In this document: positions 34,570 through 43,060 of the stretch, one piece after another
Numbering within the stretch: the stretch's first letter is position 1
How the letters are laid out: the number at the start of each line of letters is the position of its first letter
Assembly (NCBI RefSeq): GCF_016865585.1
Contig: NZ_JAESND010000001.1
Span: 248,001-312,000, forward strand
Origin: Jeongeupia naejangsanensis
Lineage (GTDB): Bacteria; Pseudomonadota; Gammaproteobacteria; Burkholderiales; Chitinibacteraceae
Direction of reading: 5' to 3'
Length of the DNA stretch: 64,000 nucleotides
Notes under the pieces: generated by a model
The model's database searches: none
What the model saw: only the letters and a program-made list of their open reading frames with translations
What the model was told of the DNA's origin: nothing
Made by a program: the position numbers and the translations under genes

Positions 34570-35876
34570 GAAGCCGTTCGACTGGCCAGCGCACGACTCG
34601 TGAGCTGGCAGATCTGTTTGAAGTGTTGATAGGCCTGCGCATCGATGGGCGCCGAAGGCGCACGATCTGCAAACAGCATGCCGACGGCCTTGTCGCCGAC
34701 GAAAAGCGACATCGCACAAAAATCCTCGACCCCAACAGCACCGATGACGACCGGAGACAATTGCGGCTGCAGCTGAGCACGACTTTCGCCATTGAGCCAC
34801 ACCGCCTGCGGCTTCTTCAGCAGGTGTGCGAACAGGTGCGGCTCATCCAGCAGCAGCGAAAATCCACGGATCGGGTCGAGTTCGGCCGCGCCGATGCAAA
34901 AACGTGCCACCAGCCGTCCATCCTGCGGAATCGCGAGCAAAACACGCCGCATCCCCAGCCCGTCACACAAGGCCTGCACCGAGAGCTTCATGATCTGGTT
35001 GGCCGGCAAGCCCTGCAATCCGGCCAGATGCAGGGACTGCATCCGTGTCGCCAGCACATCCCGAACCGGCTCGGCGCGCGGCCATTCGCCCGGCAGCATC
35101 GGCAGCCAGCGCGCCGGCGGCGCAACGGTTGCTGCCAGCGGCGCCCGGGCATGCGCCAGCAGTGACTCGCACGCCACCTGCCAGACCAGCGACTCCGGAC
35201 GATCCAGTGCATTGGCTGCCTGCTGAAGCGATACGCTGATGGCGTCGGACCACCACCCCGCCTCGAAAAGCGTCGCCAGCGACACCATTGCGTACTGCAG
35301 CTGCTGGCGATGCGATGGCGATTCGTTCGGCGCGACAAGTTGCCGCAACACCTCCGGAAACTGCCAGTCCTCCAGAACCGATTCAAGAGGGAGAATCACC
35401 TCCCCGCCGAACAGCTGCGCCAGCAATTCAGTCAATGTGCTCAGCAAGGCTGCGATTTGCAGTTCTTCGGGGCGTGCGTCCATGCGCTCGATACCCGCAC
35501 GCTTCGCCATCCGCGCAGCAAGCTGCGCTCGCGACACCAGATCGAGGCAACGCGCCAGCCGTGGCGAGTCGCCTGCAAGCACGACTTCGATGGCCGGGCC
35601 ACGCGCCTGGCGCTCCAGAAACGGCACCACGCCGAACAGCATCACCGCCGCCTCGATCGACGTGACGTCGACACTGACGCTGGTTCGCGGCCGGCGACTG
35701 ATGTCGCGCAGCACCGCTGCAGTGAGGAGCGGATCATTCAGTACGATTTCGGCCACTTCGACCGGCTTGACCCGCTCTGCCCGACGCAACTGGGCCGTCA
35801 GGCGGTCGCGCGTCAGTTGCAGCGCCGGTAGCGGCGCTTCGAAAAGGGCCATCGCGGCCGGTCTCTCGGCACTCAT
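34566..35876 (-). CDS. HDOD-like plus GAF regulator
   Basis: 436 residues. Residues about 10-215 resemble an HDOD domain: EVAEIVLNDPLLTAAVLRDI matches the helix that opens the fold, and EAAVMLFGV matches the following conserved turn, but the sequence is divergent. Residues about 285-430 form a GAF domain (MRRVLLAIP, FCAMSLFVGDKAVGMLFADR). HDOD proteins are signalling or scaffold proteins often tied to motility and c-di-GMP in beta/gammaproteobacteria. Start: the ATG at 35876 shares four bases (ATGA) with the methyltransferase stop; an upstream ATG at 35915 is possible but overlaps 43 bases. It lies four genes after motA in the same run. Its domain order is shared with the larger protein at 58275-60389. 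Confidence 0.72.
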   Translation of the reverse strand: MSAERPAAMALFEAPLPALQLTRDRLTAQLRRAERVKPVEVAEIVLNDPLLTAAVLRDISRRPRTSVSVDVTSIEAAVMLFGVVPFLERQARGPAIEVVLAGDSPRLARCLDLVSRAQLAARMAKRAGIERMDARPEELQIAALLSTLTELLAQLFGGEVILPLESVLEDWQFPEVLRQLVAPNESPSHRQQLQYAMVSLATLFEAGWWSDAISVSLQQAANALDRPESLVWQVACESLLAHARAPLAATVAPPARWLPMLPGEWPRAEPVRDVLATRMQSLHLAGLQGLPANQIMKLSVQALCDGLGMRRVLLAIPQDGRLVARFCIGAAELDPIRGFSLLLDEPHLFAHLLKKPQAVWLNGESRAQLQPQLSPVVIGAVGVEDFCAMSLFVGDKAVGMLFADRAPSAPIDAQAYQHFKQICQLTSRALASRTAS

Positions 35877-36622
35877 GGCCGGGCTGGTTGCGGAGGGTGT
35901 GAATTGGGATGCCATACAAGCAGCTCGCTCTGCTTCCAGTCGCCGACCGGATATTGCTTTTCGGGGGCAACACCTTCGATCCCGAAGCTGTTGCTGATCA
36001 AGACGGCACCTTCAGCCATTTCTGCCTGCGCCTTCCGCCACAAAGCCGGCATTGCGGCGGGCGACAGATAGGCATAGACGACATCGTACGCCGACAAATC
36101 AACCGTGAACGCATCGGTCCGCGACCACGCAACCCGACGGCGCCGGAGCCGCAGCCAGCCGATGCACCATGGCAACCAGGCCATCTCGACACCGGCAAGC
36201 ATCACGTCCGGGCGCCGGCGGGCAAGCCACGCCAGCACCGTACCGGTGCCCGCGCCCAGATCGATGACGCGCGCACCCTGAGGAATCAGCGATTCAAGCT
36301 GCCGCAATGCCTGACGGTTGGACAGGAAAAGTGGCACTCGGTACTTGAAGGCCCCCGCCCCAACGGACCAGGTCAGCACGGCAGCAATCAGCCAGCACCA
36401 CGACGGGATATTGCCGCCAAGCGCCAGCGCACACAGGGGCAGAATCGACATGTGCAACAGAACGCCACCCCAGCGGCGAAAGCACATGACAGCCAAGGCG
36501 CCTGCCGTGAGCGACGCGATACCGGTCAAACCCGCCTTTGGCACGGGCGCCAGCGACCACACGACCAGCACGACGCCCAAGGCAACGCATTGCAGCAGCA
36601 CCGCACGAAAAACCGCGATCAT
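35873..36622 (-). CDS. Membrane-anchored class I SAM-dependent methyltransferase
   Basis: 249 residues. Three or four hydrophobic segments at about 5-24, 30-47, 52-69 and 73-88 are followed by a cytosolic Rossmann methyltransferase with SAM motif I VIDLGAGTGTVLAWLA (about 116-131). Asp in the acidic VDLSAYDVVYAYL strand is part of motif IV. The four-helix N-terminal anchor before a short methyltransferase domain suggests a membrane-associated substrate, perhaps a lipid, quinone or membrane protein. It shares ATGA overlaps with motB upstream and with the HDOD/GAF gene downstream. Substrate unknown. Confidence 0.8.
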   Translation of the reverse strand: MIAVFRAVLLQCVALGVVLVVWSLAPVPKAGLTGIASLTAGALAVMCFRRWGGVLLHMSILPLCALALGGNIPSWCWLIAAVLTWSVGAGAFKYRVPLFLSNRQALRQLESLIPQGARVIDLGAGTGTVLAWLARRRPDVMLAGVEMAWLPWCIGWLRLRRRRVAWSRTDAFTVDLSAYDVVYAYLSPAAMPALWRKAQAEMAEGAVLISNSFGIEGVAPEKQYPVGDWKQSELLVWHPNSHPPQPARP

Positions 36623-37506
36623 GCGCCCGCTTGTTGCGGTGCGCTTGCTTCGCCCGCAGCCATGCCGGCCTGCTGACGGATATCACCCTCGGCTTCCTTG
36701 TTCAGGACGACGATGCTGATCCGCCGGTTCACCGGACTCTGGCGATCGCCGGCATCCAGCGGCACTTCGTCGGCAAAACCATTGACGCGCAGGATTTTCT
36801 GTTCGGAAAGCGAGCCGTGGATCAGTTCGCGACGCGCTGCGTTGGCACGATCGGCCGACAGCTCCCAGTTGCTGAAGCCGCGCTGGCCGCTGGCGTACTG
36901 CTGCGCGTCGGTATGACCGGAAATCGATACCGAGTTCGGTACGTCGTTGAGCAATTGGGCGATCTCATCGAGGATTTCAGCCGCATAGGGCTCCAGATCG
37001 CTCGAGCCGGACTTGAACATCGGCCGGTTCTGCTTGTCGACAATCTGGATGCGAAGGCCTTCAGCCACCATATCGAGCCGGAGCTGGTCCTTGAACTGTG
37101 CCAGCTTGCTGTTCTTTTTCGCCTTGTCGTTCATCAGCGTCTCGAATTTCTTTTTCAACGCCGAAAGCCGGTTCTTGTCCTTCTGCTGCTCTTCGATTGA
37201 CGGCGTGCCCTTCTTGAGCTGGCCCGCCTTCTGTGACAAGTCCTTGCCCCCACCCTTGACCAGCGAATCGGCGTCACCCGCCCCCTCGCCACCGCGGCTG
37301 GCGACCTTGAGCGGGTTCGAGAAGTAGTCGGCAATCCCCTTGAGGTTGCCTTTGGACACCGAGCCGAGCAGCCACATCAGCAGGAAGAACGCCATCATCG
37401 CCGTCACGAAGTCGGCGTAGGCGATCTTCCAGGCGCCGCCATGATGGCCGTGACCGCCTTTCTTGACCCGCTTTACGACGATGGGCCGTTGCGATTCGTC
37501 ACTCAT
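36619..37506 (-). CDS. motB: Flagellar motor stator protein MotB
   Basis: 295 residues. A single transmembrane helix (about 29-50) carries Asp32 in YADFVTAMMAFFLLMWLL, the proton-conducting residue conserved in E. coli MotB. The long linker/plug (about 60-130) leads into an OmpA/MotB peptidoglycan-binding domain with SISGHTDAQQ and NWELSADRANAARREL. The stop shares four bases with the membrane methyltransferase gene. MotA lies 16 bases upstream, so MotA4B2 stator units are made from one mRNA. Confidence 0.97.
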   Translation of the reverse strand: MSDESQRPIVVKRVKKGGHGHHGGAWKIAYADFVTAMMAFFLLMWLLGSVSKGNLKGIADYFSNPLKVASRGGEGAGDADSLVKGGGKDLSQKAGQLKKGTPSIEEQQKDKNRLSALKKKFETLMNDKAKKNSKLAQFKDQLRLDMVAEGLRIQIVDKQNRPMFKSGSSDLEPYAAEILDEIAQLLNDVPNSVSISGHTDAQQYASGQRGFSNWELSADRANAARRELIHGSLSEQKILRVNGFADEVPLDAGDRQSPVNRRISIVVLNKEAEGDIRQQAGMAAGEASAPQQAGA

Positions 37507-37522
37507 CGCTCATGTCTCCGGC

Positions 37523-38383
37523 TTACTTGGCCTTGGCCTGTTTGACGAAGTCCTCGAGTTCCTTGAACGACGGACGCTCGGTCGAGCTCAGTGCCTTGCG
37601 GCCGAACTCGACAGCCACCTGCGGTGCATAGCCGTTCAGGCTGGCAAGCAGCGTGACTTTGACGGTGTTGAATGCCTGGCTGGATTCTTCGACCTTGCGT
37701 TCGAGGATTTGCGCCAGCGGACCGACAAAACCGTAGGCCAGCAGAATACCGAGGAAGGTCCCCACCAGTGCAGCACCGATCAATCCGCCCAGCTCGGACG
37801 GCGGCAGGTGCAACGACCCCATCGTGTGCACGACGCCCATCACTGCGGCAACAATACCGAAGGCCGGCAGACCGTCAGCCAACTTGGTTACCGCAGTAGC
37901 CGGAATTGCGGCCTCGTGATGATGGGTGTCGATTTCGACGTCCATCAGGTTCTCGATCTCGAACGCATTGAGGTTGCCGCCGACCATCAGACGCAGGTAG
38001 TCGGTAATGAACTCGACCAGATGATGGTCCTTGGCGATCCGCTCGTATTTCGAGAACACCGGGCTGCTGTGCGGATCTTCGACATCGGCTTCGATCGACA
38101 TCAGGCCCTCCTTGCGCACCTTGCTCAGCAGCTCGAACATCAGCGCGAACAGGTCCATGTAGAAAGCCTTGCTGTAGGCGCTGCCCTTGAAGATCGACGG
38201 CAGCGCCTTCATGACGGCCTTGAGCGGCTTGCCGCCGTAGCCGACGATCATTGCGCCCAGCGCGCCGCCAAAAATGATGACGATTTCGGTCGGCTGCCAC
38301 AGCACCGCAAGATGGCCGCCGTGCGCGGCATAGGCGCCGAAAATGCAGGCGCACATGAAAATGTAGCCGATGACAACAAACAT
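37523..38383 (-). CDS. motA: Flagellar motor stator protein MotA
   Basis: 286 residues with four transmembrane helices (about 1-20, 32-50, 168-190 and 198-222). The prolines needed for torque coupling lie in DGLPAFGIVAAVMG and AYGFVGPLA. Basic and acidic residues for FliG contact sit in the large cytoplasmic loop (FALMFELLSKVRKEG). With MotB it forms the H+-driven stator. It is the first gene of the minus-strand run to hldD; the 108 bases before it (38384-38491) show no sigma-28 consensus that I could recognise. Confidence 0.97.
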   Translation of the reverse strand: MFVVIGYIFMCACIFGAYAAHGGHLAVLWQPTEIVIIFGGALGAMIVGYGGKPLKAVMKALPSIFKGSAYSKAFYMDLFALMFELLSKVRKEGLMSIEADVEDPHSSPVFSKYERIAKDHHLVEFITDYLRLMVGGNLNAFEIENLMDVEIDTHHHEAAIPATAVTKLADGLPAFGIVAAVMGVVHTMGSLHLPPSELGGLIGAALVGTFLGILLAYGFVGPLAQILERKVEESSQAFNTVKVTLLASLNGYAPQVAVEFGRKALSSTERPSFKELEDFVKQAKAK

Positions 38384-38491
38384 CGTCCTATCCCTGAGCT
38401 ATTTTTTGTCGGTTCATTGTCGATGATGCGTTTGCTGCGCGGCAACGTCTATTGCGTACCACGACGGGCATCACCCCGGTTTTTGCAACAG

Positions 38492-39073
38492 TCAGAACAG
38501 CGCCGACTGAGCGAGAAGCACTTTCACCGGGCCGAAACTGCGGCGATGTTCCGGCGTCGGGCCCAGGCGCTTTAGCGCTTCGAGATGCGCTGCAGTCGGG
38601 TACCCTTTGTGCTTCGCCAGGCCGTACCCCGGGTATCGGGCATCCAGCTCGGCTGCCTCGCGATCTCGCGCCACTTTGGCAAGAATCGACGCTGCGGCAA
38701 TTTCCTGCACCTTGGCGTCACCCTGCACGATCGCCTCGGCCGGAATCGTCAGGCGCGGCGGAACCCGGTTGCCGTCGATCAAGGCCGAGGCAGCCGCAAC
38801 GGGCAAGGCTTCAATCGCACGCCGCATCGCAAGAAACGTGGCCTGCAGGATATTGATCTCGTCGATTTCCGCGGCGCTTGCACTGGCGATCGCCCACGCG
38901 ACGGCACGCTCCTGAATCAGCGGGAACAACTGCTCACGCTTCTTTTCGGAGAGCTTTTTCGAGTCATTGAGTCCGACGATGCCGTGATCGGCGGGCAGAA
39001 TCACCGCCGCGGCATAGACCGAGCCCGCGAGTGGGCCGCGCCCGGCTTCGTCGACGCCGCAGATCAGGCCCAT
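38492..39073 (-). CDS. rnhB: Ribonuclease HII
   Basis: 193 residues. The catalytic DEAGRG (Asp8, Glu9) opens the enzyme. [30 protein letters not shown] and the distal Asp in [10 protein letters not shown] complete the RNase H fold. It removes ribonucleotides misincorporated in DNA. The ATG at 39073 overlaps lpxB by 10 bases, the standard lpxB-rnhB coupling of gammaproteobacteria and Neisseriales. It is the last gene of the envelope block. Confidence 0.96.
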   Translation of the reverse strand: MGLICGVDEAGRGPLAGSVYAAAVILPADHGIVGLNDSKKLSEKKREQLFPLIQERAVAWAIASASAAEIDEINILQATFLAMRRAIEALPVAAASALIDGNRVPPRLTIPAEAIVQGDAKVQEIAAASILAKVARDREAAELDARYPGYGLAKHKGYPTAAHLEALKRLGPTPEHRRSFGPVKVLLAQSALF

Positions 39074-40248
39074 GCACGCGCCCCGAGCAAGCGGATCACT
39101 GCATCGGCGGCACGCTCGGCCGCATTGCAACGCAGCGCCTCGTGATGGGCGGTAAAGCAGTCCGCCAGTTTCCCGGCCAAGCGCTTGTCGACCACCAGAT
39201 TGGCGAGTGCCTGGCTGATGTTTTCGGCTGTCGCCTCGTGCTGGATCAGTTCGGGCAGCACAAAGCGGCCTTCGAGCACGTTGGGCAGACTGACATACGG
39301 CAGCCGGAGCTTTTTCTTGACCATCCGGTAGGTGAAATCGGTAATCCGGTACGTCACGACGGTTGGACGCTTGGCCAGCATCGCCTCAAGAGCAGCCGTT
39401 CCGGACGCAACCAGAATCGCGTCGGCGGCCTGCATCGCCTCGTGGGCGTGGCCGAACATCAACCGGAACGGCAAGGTCTGCGCGTTCTGGCGCCACATTT
39501 CGTTTTCGAAATACAGTCGCGTCTCGCGGGTAATGAAGGGCACCAGAAAAGTGGCATCCGGAAAGCGCGCGTGCAGCAGTTTGGCGGTTTCGACAAACAG
39601 GCCGCCCAGCATTTCCAGCTCGTTCTGCCGGCTTCCCGGCAGCATGGCGAAGACCGGGCCTTTTGCGTCGATATCCAGCTGCTCCCGCAATCCGGCCTGA
39701 TCCGGCTGCACCGGCATCAGATCGGCCAGCGGGTGCCCGACATACGTCGCCGGGATCCGGGCTTCGCGATAGATTTCTTCTTCGAACGGAAACAGCAGCA
39801 GGATGTGCGATACCGACGCACCGATTTTTTTCAGCCGCTCGGGGCGCCAGGCCCAGACCGACGGGCCGACATAGTGGACCGTCGGAATGCCGGCAGCCTT
39901 CGCGGCCGCCTCCAGTCCGAGATTGAAATCCGGCGCATCGATGCCGATCAGCAGATCAGGGCGTTCGGCGAGAATCGCCTTCTTGAGCCGACGACGAATG
40001 CCGATCAACCGCGGTAGATGCTTGAGCACCTCGACGTAGCCCCGCACCGCCAGACTTTCCATCGGCACCATGCTGTACGCACCGGCGGCCATCATCTTCG
40101 GCCCGGCGATGCCGGCAAACTGGGCGTCGGGCAAGCGTGCCTTCAGGGCCAGCATCAATTGAGCACCAAGCAAGTCGCCGGACGCCTCGCCTACCACAAT
40201 GGCGATACGGGGTCCGCGACTCCCGGCTGCAAAGAGTCGATCGTTCAT
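39064..40248 (-). CDS. lpxB: Lipid-A-disaccharide synthase
   Basis: 394 residues, GT-B glycosyltransferase family 19. [13 protein letters not shown] near the N-terminus, the [17 protein letters not shown] stretch, [20 protein letters not shown] and the [11 protein letters not shown]-like [11 protein letters not shown] motif are all characteristic. It joins UDP-diacylglucosamine and lipid X to make the lipid A disaccharide at the inner membrane. It lies 18 bases after lpxA and overlaps rnhB. Confidence 0.97.
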   Translation of the reverse strand: MNDRLFAAGSRGPRIAIVVGEASGDLLGAQLMLALKARLPDAQFAGIAGPKMMAAGAYSMVPMESLAVRGYVEVLKHLPRLIGIRRRLKKAILAERPDLLIGIDAPDFNLGLEAAAKAAGIPTVHYVGPSVWAWRPERLKKIGASVSHILLLFPFEEEIYREARIPATYVGHPLADLMPVQPDQAGLREQLDIDAKGPVFAMLPGSRQNELEMLGGLFVETAKLLHARFPDATFLVPFITRETRLYFENEMWRQNAQTLPFRLMFGHAHEAMQAADAILVASGTAALEAMLAKRPTVVTYRITDFTYRMVKKKLRLPYVSLPNVLEGRFVLPELIQHEATAENISQALANLVVDKRLAGKLADCFTAHHEALRCNAAERAADAVIRLLGARAWA

Positions 40249-40266
40249 CGGCTCGTCGTCTAAGGG

Positions 40267-41043
40267 TTAGCGAATGATGCCGCGTTGACTCACGGCAAAG
40301 AAGTCGACAAAGAACTGAAGCTCTGGGTTCCCTGCGGCATCGGCTTCGATTTTGGCCTTCGCCTCGTCGAACGGCAAACCTTGCCGGTACAACTGGCGAT
40401 ACGCCTGCTTGACCCGGGCGATGGCTTCCGGACTGAAGCCGCGCCGCTTGAGACCTTCACTATTGATGCCGCGCGCAATCGCCCGGTTGCCTTCGCAGAT
40501 CACGAACGGTGGCAAATCCTGAACGATGATCGATCCGCCACCGGCCATCGCATGTGCGCCGATGCTGCAGAACTGATGAATCGCGCTCAGCCCGCCAAGA
40601 ATCGCCCAGTCGGCGACAGTGACGTGCCCGCCCAGCGTGACCGCGTTGGCGAAAATCGTGTTGTCTCCGATCACGCAATCATGACCGATATGCGCATAGG
40701 CCATGAACCAGTTGTTGCTGCCGATCCGGGTAACGCCCTTGTCCTGCACCGTACCGACCGAAACGGTCATCGACTGGAAAAAGGTATTGCCGTCGCCGAT
40801 ATGCAGCTCGGTCGGCTCGCCCTTGTATTTCTTGTCCTGCGGCGCGCAACCGATATGGCTGTGAGGATGGAAGCGATTGCCCTTGCCGATGCGCGTCACC
40901 CCTTCTATCTGCACGCCGGCACCGATTGCCGAGCCCGCCCCGATGCGCACATCGGGACCAATCACGGCAAACGGACCGACTTCGACGTCGTCGGCCAGCT
41001 CGGCGCGCGCATCGACCAGTGCGGAGGGATGAATTTTCGGCAT
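40267..41043 (-). CDS. lpxA: UDP-N-acetylglucosamine acyltransferase
   Basis: 258 residues: a left-handed beta-helix of hexapeptide repeats (about 1-185), followed by a helical C-terminus. The conserved catalytic His sits in the SAIHQFCSIGAHAM segment, with GHDCVIGDN and MAYAHIGHD around it. It attaches the first 3-hydroxyacyl chain to UDP-GlcNAc, the committed step to lipid A. The chain-length ruler cannot be read with confidence. It follows fabZ by 20 bases. Confidence 0.97.
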   Translation of the reverse strand: MPKIHPSALVDARAELADDVEVGPFAVIGPDVRIGAGSAIGAGVQIEGVTRIGKGNRFHPHSHIGCAPQDKKYKGEPTELHIGDGNTFFQSMTVSVGTVQDKGVTRIGSNNWFMAYAHIGHDCVIGDNTIFANAVTLGGHVTVADWAILGGLSAIHQFCSIGAHAMAGGGSIIVQDLPPFVICEGNRAIARGINSEGLKRRGFSPEAIARVKQAYRQLYRQGLPFDEAKAKIEADAAGNPELQFFVDFFAVSQRGIIR

Positions 41044-41063
41044 GTCTACTCCGTTAGCGATAC

Positions 41064-41513
41064 TTAACGACTGATGACGCGATGCGCGCTCATCAGGTCG
41101 GCCTCGGCGGCCAGCTCGCTACCGACGAACGCCTTGGCAGCGTACTTCCAGATGCCGCGCTTGTGGGCAACGATCTCGACGCACAAGGTCAGCTGGTCGC
41201 CCGGCAGCACTTGGCGCTTGAAGCGCGCGTTGTCGATCCCGGCGAACAGGTACAGCGAGTCTTCCGGCACTTCCTCGACGCTCTTGAACGACAGCACGCC
41301 AGCTGCCTGCGCCAGCGCCTCAAGGATCAGCACACCCGGCATGACCGGGTATTGCGGGAAATGCCCCTGAAAGAACGGCTCGTTGACGGTGACATTCTTG
41401 ATGGCCTTGATGGTTTTGCCCGGCTCAAGCTCTACCACGCGATCCAGCAGCAAAAAGGGGTAGCGGTGCGGCAGGCACTGCATGATCTCTCGTACATCCA
41501 TTACTTGGCTCAT
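41064..41513 (-). CDS. fabZ: (3R)-hydroxyacyl-ACP dehydratase
   Basis: 149 residues, hot-dog fold. The [13 protein letters not shown] opening and the catalytic His/Glu pair in [20 protein letters not shown] identify FabZ rather than FabA. It competes with LpxA and LpxD for 3-hydroxyacyl-ACP and so balances phospholipid and lipid A synthesis. The ATG at 41513 shares four bases (ATGA) with the lpxD stop. Confidence 0.97.
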   Translation of the reverse strand: MSQVMDVREIMQCLPHRYPFLLLDRVVELEPGKTIKAIKNVTVNEPFFQGHFPQYPVMPGVLILEALAQAAGVLSFKSVEEVPEDSLYLFAGIDNARFKRQVLPGDQLTLCVEIVAHKRGIWKYAAKAFVGSELAAEADLMSAHRVISR

Positions 41514-42556
41514 TCTTCGTCTCCGGCGGCGGCCTTCAGGCTCGCCATGTTTTTTTCCAGCTGTCTGACACGTTGTGCCAACTCGCCGAGGTGTCGCAGC
41601 TGTGCTGCATTCTTGACCCAGTCCGAGTGGGCCTGCATCGGATACGGCCCGCCGTACGCGCCAGGCTCCCGAATCGACTTGGCAACCAGCGTTCCACCCA
41701 GAACCACAGCCCCGTCGCAGATTTCCAGATGCCCGCTGATCATGGCAGCACCGCCAATCTGGCAGCGCGCGCCGATCTTGGTAGACCCCGCGATGCCGAC
41801 GCAGCCGGCCAACGCCGTATGCGCCCCGATCTCGACGTTGTGCGCGATCTGGATCAGATTGTCGATCCGCGCGCCCTGCCCGATGATCGTGTCTTCGAGT
41901 GCACCACGATCAATCGTCGTGCACGAACCGATTTCGACATCATCGCCAATCAGCACCCGGCCGACCTGGGGAATTTTTTCCCAATGATCACCGGCCCAGG
42001 CATTGCCAAAGCCATCACTACCCAGCACGGCCCCCGGGTGGATCACCACGCGGTCGCCGATGACGCACCCATCCATCAACGTCACGCCAGGGTGCAGCAG
42101 GACATCCCGCCCCAGTTCAACATGGGCACCCACATAGCTGTTGGCCATGACGACACAACCGGCGTCGATCACGGCGCCAGCGCCGACCACGACATTCGGA
42201 CCGATCTCGGCCGCTTCGCTGACGTTGGCGGCAGGATCGATACACGCGCTCGGGTGAACGCCGGGATTGACCTGCCGTCGCGGGTACAACTGCTGAGCGG
42301 CCAGTGCGTAAAACAGGTAGGGATCTTTCGCGACGACATGCGGACGCTGCAATCCAGCGGCATCTGCAGCTCGAACCGCGATCACTCCGGCCTGACTCGT
42401 CTCGAGCAACGATTTGAAGCGCGGGTTCGCGAGGAACGACAGCGCGTCGGGGCCGGCCGACTCCAGCGATGCTACGCGCGCAACCAGCACGTCATCGCCG
42501 TGCAGTACCGCGCCGAAACGCGTCGCCAGTTCGGAAATCCGGATCGACGTCGACAT
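41510..42556 (-). CDS. lpxD: UDP-3-O-acylglucosamine N-acyltransferase
   Basis: 348 residues: an N-terminal uridine-binding domain (about 1-95), then a hexapeptide beta-helix (about 100-300) with the catalytic His in [12 protein letters not shown] and the GSDGFGNAW loop. A C-terminal coiled coil ([16 protein letters not shown]) closes it. It adds the second hydroxyacyl chain in lipid A synthesis. Start: the ATG at 42556 shares one base with the skp stop (TGATG). A longer frame upstream would lie inside skp. Confidence 0.97.
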   Translation of the reverse strand: MSTSIRISELATRFGAVLHGDDVLVARVASLESAGPDALSFLANPRFKSLLETSQAGVIAVRAADAAGLQRPHVVAKDPYLFYALAAQQLYPRRQVNPGVHPSACIDPAANVSEAAEIGPNVVVGAGAVIDAGCVVMANSYVGAHVELGRDVLLHPGVTLMDGCVIGDRVVIHPGAVLGSDGFGNAWAGDHWEKIPQVGRVLIGDDVEIGSCTTIDRGALEDTIIGQGARIDNLIQIAHNVEIGAHTALAGCVGIAGSTKIGARCQIGGAAMISGHLEICDGAVVLGGTLVAKSIREPGAYGGPYPMQAHSDWVKNAAQLRHLGELAQRVRQLEKNMASLKAAAGDEE

Positions 42557-43044
42557 CACTTCTCCGACAGCAGTCGCAACACCTTGTCGGTGATGTCGAT
42601 GCGCGGGTTGCGCCAAGCTGCTTCCTGCAGGATCAGGTCGTACTTTTCGTTGTTGGCGATTTGCTGGATTGCGCCGTTGACGCGCTCCTGAATGCCGGCC
42701 AGCTCTTCGTTGCGGCGCGCATTGAGGTCTTCATTGAGCTCTCGCTGCATGCGCTGGAAGTCCTGATTCAGCCGAATCAGGTCGCGCTCTTTGGCCTTGC
42801 GATCGCTATCGGACACCCCGGGGCGATCCATCTGCGCCTGCAGGTTCTTCCCTTGCGCCGACAATTTCTGCAGTTCCTGACGGCGATTATCGAACTCTTT
42901 TTCGAGCTTTTTACCGGCGCGTTGCGCCGGGGCCGATTCGCGCAGAATGCGATCCGTATCGACAAAGCCGATCTTCATCTCGGCGGCCCAAGCCGATGCG
43001 CTCAACAGCGCTGCGGCAGCCAACAAGCATGCATGTCGCTTCAT
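42556..43044 (-). CDS. skp: Periplasmic chaperone Skp (OmpH)
   Basis: 162 residues from the ATG at 43044, with GAGGAG as ribosome-binding site. A signal peptide (1-20, cleaved after SAWA/A) is followed by a short beta strand [11 protein letters not shown] and a long coiled-coil tentacle rich in Arg, Glu and Gln (about 45-120). A closing [24 protein letters not shown] segment is the family end. Trimeric Skp cages unfolded porins between SecYEG and BamA, whose gene lies 16 bases upstream. Confidence 0.94.
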   Translation of the reverse strand: MKRHACLLAAAALLSASAWAAEMKIGFVDTDRILRESAPAQRAGKKLEKEFDNRRQELQKLSAQGKNLQAQMDRPGVSDSDRKAKERDLIRLNQDFQRMQRELNEDLNARRNEELAGIQERVNGAIQQIANNEKYDLILQEAAWRNPRIDITDKVLRLLSEK

Positions 43045-43060
43045 ACGAACTCCTCGCAAC

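Noticed and set aside
38384-38491. Sigma-28 flagellar promoter for motA
   Set aside because: No TAAA-N15-GCCGATAA-like element can be recognised in the 108-base gap.
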